From contig NZ_CP049990.1 of assembly GCF_011388195.1 (NCBI RefSeq), positions 1,612,001-1,676,000 on the forward strand: 64,000 nucleotides of DNA, read 5' to 3'. A program made the translations under genes and the position numbers. Each line of letters starts with the position of its first letter. The stretch's first letter is position 1. Below the pieces are notes generated by a model. It had not been told where the DNA came from and made no database searches. It saw only the letters and a program-made list of their open reading frames with translations. Below, piece by piece: positions 57,678 to 64,000 of the stretch. This DNA is from Pusillimonas sp. DMV24BSW_D. GTDB lineage: Bacteria > Pseudomonadota > Gammaproteobacteria > Burkholderiales > Burkholderiaceae_B.

Positions 57678-58358
57678 TAACATGAGCAAGTTGGCAAATA
57701 TGTTGTACAGGTCGAGATAAACCGCCATTGTTGCAGAGACGTAATTGGTTTCGCCTCCGTTCACAATGCGCTGCAAGTCGACCAATAACAGGACGGAGAA
57801 CAGCCCGATGGCGATCACGGAAATAGTGAGCATTAAGGCCGGCAATTGCAGGAAAACGTTAGCGACCGCCGCCACGATCAACAGAATGACGCCGATGAAC
57901 AGGAATTTTTGCAGGTGAGTGAAATCACGCTTTGTTGTAGTGGCAATACTGGCCATTGCGCCGAAAACAACGGCTGTGCCGCCGAAAGCCATCATGATTA
58001 GCTGGGTGCCGTTACCCATACCTAATATAAATCCAATGAGCCGCGACAGCATCAGGCCCATGAAAAACGTAAAGGCAAGTAGAAACGCAACCCCTATGCT
58101 GCTGTTCTTGTTTTTTTCAACCAGGTACATAAGGCCAAACGCACCCACAAAGAACAAGATAAGACTCATGCCGGGGCTGGACGCCATCGCGGAGTTAATG
58201 CCGGTGGCAACACCCACCCAGGCGCCTAAAACCGTGGGAATCAAGGACAACGCCAGCAGCCAGTACGTATTACGCAAGACGCGATTACGTACAACCTCTT
58301 GGGAGGCCGCACCGTAGGTTTCCCGGCCAGGGAAAGAGGGTTGACGGGAGTCGCTCAT
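57648..58358 (-). CDS. BI-1/YccA family inner membrane protein
   Basis: Integral membrane protein of 236 residues with seven predicted transmembrane segments. The Bax inhibitor-1/YccA family includes E. coli YccA, which restrains the FtsH protease, and calcium-leak channels. Family features are the soluble start SRQPSFPGRETYGAASQEVVRNRVLRNTYWLL, and the end YVSATMAVYLDLYNIFANLLMLLGIFGG with its conserved aspartate. The ATG at 58358 has AAGGA eight bases upstream; the upstream extension of the frame is rejected. The 3' end overlaps the PIN gene by 30 bases. Confidence 0.93.
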   Translation of the reverse strand: MSDSRQPSFPGRETYGAASQEVVRNRVLRNTYWLLALSLIPTVLGAWVGVATGINSAMASSPGMSLILFFVGAFGLMYLVEKNKNSSIGVAFLLAFTFFMGLMLSRLIGFILGMGNGTQLIMMAFGGTAVVFGAMASIATTTKRDFTHLQKFLFIGVILLIVAAVANVFLQLPALMLTISVIAIGLFSVLLLVDLQRIVNGGETNYVSATMAVYLDLYNIFANLLMLLGIFGGDGD

Positions 58359-58476
58359 AGTGAATCCTTTTAATTGAGTGTCATGATCGTACAAAAATTT
58401 TTTGACCTCAGTGTATCTGACCTGCAAATACACCAAGAGTTCCTAGTTGGAAGCTTAACTGACACCATGCTGAACA

Positions 58477-58929
58477 TCAAGTGGGTGTGCGCGCGGAAAG
58501 GTCGTGTGCATGGAGCTTGTGGCCGTCATTTTTGTAATCAAGCCAGCGTTGTCGTGCCGGTTCAATGTCGCCTGGTTGCAAACTGACAATTTCAAGAATA
58601 CGTTCAAATTGATGCGCGGTGGAAGGGCATGCTGTATCAAGGTTGAGCAGCCATACGGGCTGAGTGTCAGCCTGCGTGTGCATAGTCGGTTCAGGCGGCC
58701 TTGTGGTCAGTAACACCGGCGTGCATGAAGCCAGGGGGTCGTCCGCGTCGACATGAGGGATAAACGCATCCGGCTCAAACGACCATAACAACTGGTCGAA
58801 CTGCCCCAAAAATTCGGCTTGACTGCAGTAAATCAGTAAAAGACGGCCCTGCTGGTGGTGTTTGCGAACCACCTCACAGGCGGTTCGCAAACGATCCTGG
58901 GCACCGAATGCAAAGTCGATTCGTGCCAT
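58477..58929 (-). CDS. holC: DNA polymerase III subunit chi
   Basis: Chi links the clamp-loader complex to SSB. The 150-residue protein shows MARIDFAFGAQDRLRTACEVVRKHHQQGRLLLIYC, the DQLLWSFEPDAFIPHV motif and the ERILEIVS segment, all typical of HolC. The ATG at 58929 lies five bases after the pepA stop; an upstream TTG in frame overlaps pepA. pepA-holC is the usual order. Confidence 0.92.
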   Translation of the reverse strand: MARIDFAFGAQDRLRTACEVVRKHHQQGRLLLIYCSQAEFLGQFDQLLWSFEPDAFIPHVDADDPLASCTPVLLTTRPPEPTMHTQADTQPVWLLNLDTACPSTAHQFERILEIVSLQPGDIEPARQRWLDYKNDGHKLHAHDLSARTPT

Positions 58930-58934
58930 TACGC

Positions 58935-60440
58935 TCAATTCTGGTTAAGCAGAAATTGAATGAGTAATGGGACGGGACGGCCTGAAGCGCCTTTTTCTTT
59001 GCCGCTGCGCCATGCCGTACCGGCAATGTCGAGGTGAGCCCAGTCATAGGCTTTGGTATAGCGTGACAAGAAACACGCCGCAGTCACCGATCCAGCGGGT
59101 GGCCCACCAATATTGGCCATGTCGGCAAAATTAGACCGTAATTGCTCCTGATAGGCGTCATCAAGTGGAAGGCGCCATGCGGGATCATTGGTTTGCCGCC
59201 CGGCTGTTTGCAATTGTGTTGCAAGCTCATCGTTCGGTGAGAAAAGGCCCGTATTGACATGGCCCAGAGCGACAACACATGCACCGGTAAGCGTGGCGAT
59301 ATCGATCACTGCCTGGGGTTTGAACCGCTCAACATAAGTGAGCGCATCGCACAGAACCAGGCGACCTTCGGCGTCGGTATTAAGAATTTCAATCGTTTGC
59401 CCCGACATGCTGGTAACCACATCGCCAGGCTTGTTCGCCCGCCCACTGGGCAGGTTTTCGCATGCGGGGATGACACCAATCACTGAATGGTTAAGTTCCA
59501 ACTCGGCAACCGCCCGCATGGCTCCCAGCACACTTGCCGCACCGCACATGTCGTATTTCATCTCGTCCATGTTTGCGCCGGGCTTAATGGATATCCCTCC
59601 CGAGTCGAACGTAATGCCTTTACCGACAAGTACGTAGGGCTTCTTGCCGCGCGCCGTTTTCGTTTTTCCGGCAGGAGGGGTGTACTTCAGGACAATAAAT
59701 GCGGGAGGTTCGTCTGAGCCTTTGGCAACCGACAGGAACGCATTCATCTTGAGATCCTGAATCTGTTTTAGCCCTAATACTTCAGCTTTCAACGTTTTGA
59801 ACTCTTTCGACAGTTTCTTCGCGGTTTGGCCCAGGTAGGTGGGGGTACAAACATTGCCCGGCAAGTCGCCCAGCAAACGGGTTAGCTGCATACCATTGCC
59901 GATTGCCTGTCCGGCTTGCAGGCCCAGTTTTGCCTGCGCGGCGTCGCCACGACTGACCCATTGCGTTATTTTTTTTAATTTGGCGGGTTTGTTGCGGTTT
60001 TCTTTCCCCAGCGTGGCATCATAGTGATAAGTGGCCTGGCTGGCTGCGGTTGCGGCAATTTGGGCGCGCTGCCGAATTCCCGTTTCCTGGTAATCGAGGC
60101 TTGCAAGGGTGGACACACCTTCCGCGACCTGCGCCTGGATGCAATATTTTGCAAATGCCAGTTCGGCATTTGCATGAATTTTGCTGTTGTAGCTGTCTTG
60201 TTTGCCTAACCCGATTAAAATGATCCGCTCGGCGGCAATGCCGTCGAGGTTTCTAAGCAGGGTTTGGGTCCCGGCTTTGCCGGGAAATTCGCTTTTAACA
60301 ATACGCGATAGCGCGCCGTTGCAGGTTTGATCGAGCAGTTGCGCAGGTTGTGTGAGCTGGCCTTCGGCAAAAACGCCGACAGCCAGTGCCGCAGTTTTAA
60401 TTTGGTTCGGTGCTGCGTTGGTTTGTGTGCTGAATTCCAT
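58935..60440 (-). CDS. pepA: Leucyl aminopeptidase PepA
   Basis: Hexameric M17 aminopeptidase of 501 residues; in E. coli it also binds DNA. The C-terminal catalytic domain has the metal ligands in [32 protein letters not shown] and the signature [10 protein letters not shown], and closes with [12 protein letters not shown]. The start is the ATG at 60440 ([19 protein letters not shown]) with GGA upstream; the frame extends 16 codons into the divergent lptF promoter region, which I reject. holC follows. Confidence 0.96.
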   Translation of the reverse strand: MEFSTQTNAAPNQIKTAALAVGVFAEGQLTQPAQLLDQTCNGALSRIVKSEFPGKAGTQTLLRNLDGIAAERIILIGLGKQDSYNSKIHANAELAFAKYCIQAQVAEGVSTLASLDYQETGIRQRAQIAATAASQATYHYDATLGKENRNKPAKLKKITQWVSRGDAAQAKLGLQAGQAIGNGMQLTRLLGDLPGNVCTPTYLGQTAKKLSKEFKTLKAEVLGLKQIQDLKMNAFLSVAKGSDEPPAFIVLKYTPPAGKTKTARGKKPYVLVGKGITFDSGGISIKPGANMDEMKYDMCGAASVLGAMRAVAELELNHSVIGVIPACENLPSGRANKPGDVVTSMSGQTIEILNTDAEGRLVLCDALTYVERFKPQAVIDIATLTGACVVALGHVNTGLFSPNDELATQLQTAGRQTNDPAWRLPLDDAYQEQLRSNFADMANIGGPPAGSVTAACFLSRYTKAYDWAHLDIAGTAWRSGKEKGASGRPVPLLIQFLLNQN

Positions 60441-60496
60441 ATAAGCTTTCCGTAGTTGATCGGCAGAGTGTTGTTGATTATCTCGCATTTTTGTTT

Positions 60497-61606
60497 ATGT
60501 CTCTATTCAAACGATCTGTCGTATCCGAAATCATGAGTCATGCCGGCGTGGTTTTTTCCACGTTATTGGTGGTTTGGCTTAGTGTCCTGCTGGTTCGGCT
60601 GTTGGGTGACGCCGCCAGTGGCAGCATTGGTGCCGACGTTGTGTTCGGCCTGGCGACGTTTTCAAGTATTACCGCCTTGCCGGTTATTTTGTCGGTTTCA
60701 TTGTTTATTGCTGTTCTTACCACCGTAACACGTAACTTTCGTGAGTCGGAAATGGTAGTGTGGTTCGCCAGCGGCCTGTCGTTAAAAGACTGGATTGGGC
60801 CGGTGATGCGTATTGCCGTGCCGGCGGCCATGCTTATCGCTTTTCTTACCTTGTTCGCGTCGCCGTGGGCTTATCGGCAAATTGCTGAGTATCGTCAGCG
60901 TTATGAGCAGCGATCTGATTTGTCCAAAGTGACGGCCGGGCAGTTTATTGAGACTGAAAACGGTGCGCGGGTATTTTTTGCAGAAGAGCCTGTGAATGAA
61001 GGCGATGAGCTGGGTAAGGTTGTGGCCCGAATTAAAGATGATGGCTGGCTGAGCGTGGTAACCGCCAATAGCGCGCGGGTTGAAACGCAGGATAACGGCG
61101 ATCGTTTTCTGGTTTTGTCGGAGGGGCACCGGTACGATTTGAAACCGGGTCAAACTGAATTCCGTTTGCTTGATTTTCAGCGTTATGGTTTTCGCCTTGA
61201 AGGGGAGAGCGATACAACCCCCGAGGCGCTGCGTGCACAGGCAGAGAGTCAAATAAAGGCGCGTCCCACGCAACAGTTGTTCAGCGACAATAACGATAAC
61301 GCCGACTCTCAAATTATGTGGCGTCTCGCTTTACCGCTTGCGGCGTTGAACCTGGCTTTGCTGGCGATTCCATTGGGCGCGGTGAATCCACGCCTGGGGC
61401 GTTCCGGTGATGTCTTGATTGCGGGTTTGGTGGGCTTGTTGTACATGAACCTGATTAACCTGTCGCGTGGCTGGATTGGCACAGGCCAACTGAACTTTTA
61501 TGTGGGCATTTGGTTAGTTCATGCCATTTTTCTAGCCTTAATGGTGTTCATGATGTGGCGCAAATTACGTATTCGCGCACCGAAGCCTCCCAAGCCTGCA
61601 TCCTGA
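60497..61606 (+). CDS. lptF: LPS export permease LptF
   Basis: Inner-membrane subunit of the LptB2FG transporter that extracts lipopolysaccharide for transport to the outer membrane. The 369-residue protein has three N-terminal transmembrane segments, a periplasmic beta-jellyroll domain (about residues 130-265) and three C-terminal segments ending in MWRKLRIRAPKPPKP. It is divergent from pepA, as usual, but lptG, which normally follows, is absent; cysB comes next. Confidence 0.94.
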   Translation: MSLFKRSVVSEIMSHAGVVFSTLLVVWLSVLLVRLLGDAASGSIGADVVFGLATFSSITALPVILSVSLFIAVLTTVTRNFRESEMVVWFASGLSLKDWIGPVMRIAVPAAMLIAFLTLFASPWAYRQIAEYRQRYEQRSDLSKVTAGQFIETENGARVFFAEEPVNEGDELGKVVARIKDDGWLSVVTANSARVETQDNGDRFLVLSEGHRYDLKPGQTEFRLLDFQRYGFRLEGESDTTPEALRAQAESQIKARPTQQLFSDNNDNADSQIMWRLALPLAALNLALLAIPLGAVNPRLGRSGDVLIAGLVGLLYMNLINLSRGWIGTGQLNFYVGIWLVHAIFLALMVFMMWRKLRIRAPKPPKPAS

Positions 61607-61647
61607 CCAACCTGCTTTTTGGGTATAGGCTTATTACTGAATATTAT

Positions 61648-61692
61648 TTGAATTTGTTTCTATATTACGTATAATTTTGCCCCTATACGGGG
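61648..61692 (+). promoter_or_regulatory. cysB promoter and leader hairpin
   Basis: TTGAAT (61648-61653) and a perfect TATAAT (61670-61675) are 16 bases apart, giving a start near 61682 and a leader of about 17 bases. CCCC (61680-61683) can pair with GGGG (61689-61692), which is also the only Shine-Dalgarno-like sequence before the ATG at 61699. Confidence 0.6.
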
Positions 61693-61698
61693 TAAAAA

Positions 61699-62649
61699 AT
61701 GAATCTTCAGCAATTTCGCTTCGTGCGAGAAACCATTCGACGCAACTATAATTTAACGGAAGCCGCCCGCTCTTTGTACACATCCCAGCCAGGGGTGTCG
61801 AAATCGATTATTGAGTTCGAGGAGGAGTTGGGCGTCAAAATATTCGAGCGTCATGGAAAACGCATTAAAGGTTTGACCAAACCGGGCGCTGTCGTAGCCC
61901 AGGTTATTGAACGCATCATGCGCGAGGTGGATAACCTCAAAAAGGTCAGTGACGAGTTTGCCCAGAAAGACGAGGGTGGCTTGGTGATTGGTTGTACTCA
62001 TGCCCAAGCGCGGTATTTGTTGCCTAAGGTGATTCCGGCGTTTCGGGCCCGTTTTCCCAAGGTCAGAATGTCTTTGGCGGAAGGAAACCCTCCCACTTTG
62101 GCGCAAATGGTGTTACATGAACAAGCGGATCTTGCCATTGCTACCGAGTCGCTGGCACATACCCCGGGCCTGGTTGCCTTGCCGGTTGTTTCATGGGAGC
62201 ACGTTGTTGTGGTGAAGCCAGACCACCCGTTAACGGAGCTGACATCGTCGCAGGCGCGCAATTTAACGCTGGAACAACTGGCGCAATATCCCATCGTTAC
62301 GTATGATCGCCAGTTTTCCGGGCGTCGTGTCATTGATGAAGTTTTTGAAACTCGTCATATCACCCCCGACATCGTTTTGGAAGCAATTGATGCCGACGTT
62401 ATTAAAACCTATGTCGATGTCGGCCTGGGAATAGGCATTATCGCGGGTATTGCCTACGACCCGCGTCGAGACAAAGGTTTGGTGGGCATTCCAGTTGGGC
62501 ATTTGTTCGGAACTCATGTAACCCGCGTAGCGATGAAGCAGGGTGTGTTTTTACGTGATTATGTTTATGCTTTGCTGGAAATGCTGGCACCCGAGCTCAC
62601 ACGTGAAGTCGTGCAACAGGCGCTGGAGAAAACGCCTGTATCCGAATAA
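61699..62649 (+). CDS. cysB: LysR-type regulator CysB
   Basis: Transcription activator of sulfur assimilation genes, responding to N-acetylserine in enteric bacteria. The 316-residue protein has the N-terminal helix-turn-helix (MNLQQFRFVRETIRRNYNLTEAARSLYTSQPGVSKSI, residues 1-37) and a substrate-binding domain with GCTHAQARYLLPKV, the TYDRQFSGRRVID segment and DVGLGIGIIAG. It matches CysB/Cbl rather than generic LysR proteins. No cys structural genes are in the window. Confidence 0.95.
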   Translation: MNLQQFRFVRETIRRNYNLTEAARSLYTSQPGVSKSIIEFEEELGVKIFERHGKRIKGLTKPGAVVAQVIERIMREVDNLKKVSDEFAQKDEGGLVIGCTHAQARYLLPKVIPAFRARFPKVRMSLAEGNPPTLAQMVLHEQADLAIATESLAHTPGLVALPVVSWEHVVVVKPDHPLTELTSSQARNLTLEQLAQYPIVTYDRQFSGRRVIDEVFETRHITPDIVLEAIDADVIKTYVDVGLGIGIIAGIAYDPRRDKGLVGIPVGHLFGTHVTRVAMKQGVFLRDYVYALLEMLAPELTREVVQQALEKTPVSE

Positions 62650-62677
62650 ATAATTTCGTCGTAGTTGTTGATACTGA

Positions 62678-62707
62678 TTGACAATACAAATAAGAATGAT
62701 TATCGTT
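62678..62707 (+). promoter_or_regulatory. Promoter with Fur box before the DUF2325 gene
   Basis: A perfect TTGACA (62678-62683) is 17 bases from TATCGT (62701-62706). The sequence AATAAGAATGATTATCGTT (62689-62707) overlaps the spacer and -10 and matches 11 of 14 fixed positions of the 7-1-7 Fur core. Iron-Fur would be expected to block this promoter. Confidence 0.65.
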
Positions 62708-62737
62708 TGTCTTAATTTAAAGGCAAAAGGGGTCATT

Positions 62738-63088
62738 ATGACGACGTGTGTAAATGCGGTAATTGTGGGTGCCGATCGCTTAGGCAATATTCCTGATTTG
62801 TTGAAGGGTCATAATATTTCTATTCACCGGCACATTAGCGGCCGGGATCCCGCCCATCAGAAGAAAAATTTGCAATTGCCCTCAGGCACGGATTTATTAA
62901 TTTTGTTAACTGATTTTCTGGGCCATAACGTAATGAAAACGTTCCGGATGGCAGCCCAGCGTTCTGGTGTAAGGGTTGTGGCTTGCCGCAGGTCGGTGTG
63001 TTGTATGCAGCAAGCGCTGATGCAATGCGGCTACTGCAGCGAAGCTGAGTGCAAGGTTTCAGGCCCGAGCCGGCGTGCCCCGTTGTAG
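62738..63088 (+). CDS. DUF2325 family protein, Cys-rich C terminus
   Basis: The 116-residue protein has the DUF2325 pattern: VNAVIVGADRLGNIPDLLKGH at the start, TDLLILLTDFLGHNVMKTFR in the middle and CRRSVCCMQQAL near the end. Cysteines at 4, 83, 88, 89, 97, 100 and 105 are unusually dense and suggest metal or redox binding. AAAGGGG precedes the ATG at 62738. The promoter carries a Fur box, so expression probably rises in iron shortage. Its last 58 bases overlap the NlpC/P60 gene on the other strand; the closing residues after QCGY are encoded there. Molecular function is unknown. Confidence 0.8.
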   Translation: MTTCVNAVIVGADRLGNIPDLLKGHNISIHRHISGRDPAHQKKNLQLPSGTDLLILLTDFLGHNVMKTFRMAAQRSGVRVVACRRSVCCMQQALMQCGYCSEAECKVSGPSRRAPL

Positions 63089-63675
63089 CGTTTCTTCCAG
63101 TAAGCAATGTCCATGCTTTCAACCCTTACCTGGGCGCCCCGGCGGGGCGCATGGACGAATTCTTTATTTCCCAGGTAAATGCCTACATGTGAGAAGCGAC
63201 TGCCCAAGGTGTTAAAAAACACCAAATCACCTTTGCGTAGTTCCGATTGTTTGACCGCAATACCCTGACGGGCAATGTCGGCTGAACGGCGGGGGAGCTT
63301 CAAACCGAGCGATTTTTCGGCAGCATAAATAACCAACCCACTGCAGTCGAAGCCGGTGTCGGGTTCATCGCCCCCGAATTTGTAGTCGACCCCCAAATGT
63401 TCCAACGCCGCGCTGGCAAGCGCACGTGAATCGTTGTAATACGTTTCAGAGGCCCGGCTAAGGCCGAAATCGTTTTTGGCCAGATAAGCCCCCAGCGGAT
63501 CGGAGCGCAAATGTGCCTGATAAGCTTCGCGGCCGGCACCGGCTTGAGAACCGGGGTCGGTAGACGCGCACCCTGCCAAAAAAGTGACCGCAGCGAAGAC
63601 GAATACTTTTACACCGACCGATACGATTGGCGCGCGACGTTGGCTCCCAGATAAAACTGGCACGTTATCCGACAT
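63031..63675 (-). CDS. NlpC/P60 family lipoprotein (Spr/MepS-like endopeptidase)
   Basis: Predicted peptidoglycan endopeptidase of 214 residues. A lipobox LAGC puts the lipidated cysteine at C36; about 45 linker residues follow. The NlpC/P60 domain has the catalytic C111 in FDCSGLVIY, H163 in FSHVGIYLG and the polar H175 in FVHAPRRG, and ends with YWKKRYNGARR. Family members cleave murein crosslinks to allow cell-wall growth. GGGG precedes the ATG. The 3' end overlaps the DUF2325 gene by 58 bases, including codons of the conserved RYNGARR motif. Confidence 0.93.
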   Translation of the reverse strand: MSDNVPVLSGSQRRAPIVSVGVKVFVFAAVTFLAGCASTDPGSQAGAGREAYQAHLRSDPLGAYLAKNDFGLSRASETYYNDSRALASAALEHLGVDYKFGGDEPDTGFDCSGLVIYAAEKSLGLKLPRRSADIARQGIAVKQSELRKGDLVFFNTLGSRFSHVGIYLGNKEFVHAPRRGAQVRVESMDIAYWKKRYNGARRLGPETLHSASLQ

Positions 63676-63881
63676 GGTTCCCCGATAAAAGGCCTAAGTA
63701 TTATGGCCTGTTGCTGGTTGGCGTTTTTTGCGTGCCCGAGTTTAACCAAAACTTTGTGTCAGGTAAAGCGTGAAATGTTACAAATCGCACGTGTTGCGCC
63801 GTTCGGGTTGCGATGGGGAACTTATGGCATTATGCGGGTTCATCGTTGAACAACGCATTACATACTAAAGGAGACAGTCCG

Positions 63882-64000
63882 ATGAATACCAAACCTGTAC
63901 TCGGCGCGAGCGACGTCACAAAAATTTTGACTGCGGCAACGGATTTTGCCAAAACCAATAATTGGGCGGTGGCGATTTCAGTGACCGACGATGGCGGCCA
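63882..64000 (+). CDS. GlcG/HbpS-type heme-binding family protein (5' end only)
   Basis: Only the first 39 codons are in the window: MNTKPVLGASDVTKILTAAT followed by DFAKTNNWAVAISVTDDGG. This matches the N terminus of the GlcG/HbpS (DUF336) family, some of which bind heme or cobalamin. AAAGGAG lies at a good distance before the ATG. The 206-base gap to the divergent NlpC gene must contain its promoter; I see no strong boxes. The assignment rests on a short segment. Confidence 0.7.
   Translation, partial: MNTKPVLGASDVTKILTAATDFAKTNNWAVAISVTDDGG

Noticed and set aside
60441-60488. Longer N terminus for pepA
   Set aside because: It would occupy the promoter region of divergent lptF, and homologues begin near MEFST.

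Overview
The window is ordinary chromosome of a betaproteobacterium. Gene content, protein sequences and gene order (nth next to an orphan rsxB, trpBA-accD, yceD-rpmF-plsX-fabHDG-acpP-fabF followed by rpoE-rseA-rseB-degP and lepA-lepB-rnc-era-recO, a Par27-like parvulin) point to the Burkholderiales, most likely Alcaligenaceae (relatives of Bordetella/Pusillimonas/Advenella). GC content is moderate. I cannot name the genus. I saw no rRNA, tRNA, CRISPR array, insertion sequence, prophage or recognisable defence island. The gene density is high, with many 4-base ATGA overlaps.

Layout. 1-9500: the 5' half of mfd (cut by the window edge), ispD-ispF, a 2-Cys peroxiredoxin, envZ-ompR, a fused tsaB-rimI gene with a family 4 uracil-DNA glycosylase, and lplT. 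9600-18300: smc-zipA-ligA (chromosome organisation, division, replication), then a reverse cluster msrB-yciB-bolA-parvulin. 18500-23000: a branched-chain amino acid ABC transporter operon (livH, a fused livM-livG, livF) preceded by a candidate 17-residue leader peptide, and facing a degenerate LivF-like ATPase whose 3' end overlaps livF. 23000-26700: a reverse redox/repair operon fdxA-fpr-phaZ-rsxB-nth. 26800-33400: pncB-relA, then trpB-trpA-accD ending in a bidirectional terminator shared with rne. 33400-41500: rne with a roughly 500-base leader, rluC-HAD phosphatase, msrP-msrQ, and reverse maf plus an RsmI-like methyltransferase. 41500-57700: the large fatty-acid/phospholipid cluster continuing into the sigma-E envelope-stress operon, then lepA-lepB-rnc-era-recO and a PIN-domain gene. 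57600-64000: a BI-1 family membrane protein, holC, pepA, lptF (no lptG follows), cysB, a Cys-rich DUF2325 protein behind a convincing Fur box, an NlpC/P60 lipoprotein, and the start of a GlcG/HbpS-type protein.

How it works together: the central theme is envelope biogenesis and its surveillance. Acyl-chain synthesis (accD, plsX, fab genes, acpP), lysophospholipid and LPS transport (lplT, lptF), secretion (lepB), periplasmic folding and proteolysis (parvulin, degP) and stress sensing (envZ-ompR, rpoE-rseAB) lie together with core DNA maintenance genes.

No clear-cut new system is present. The most unusual points are the catalytically degraded LivF paralogue overlapping livF tail to tail, the Val/Leu-rich leader peptide that abuts livH, the Fur-box-controlled Cys-rich DUF2325 gene overlapping an NlpC gene by 58 bases, two RNA hairpins between acpP and fabF, the tsaB-rimI fusion, and a recO that has lost an internal segment.
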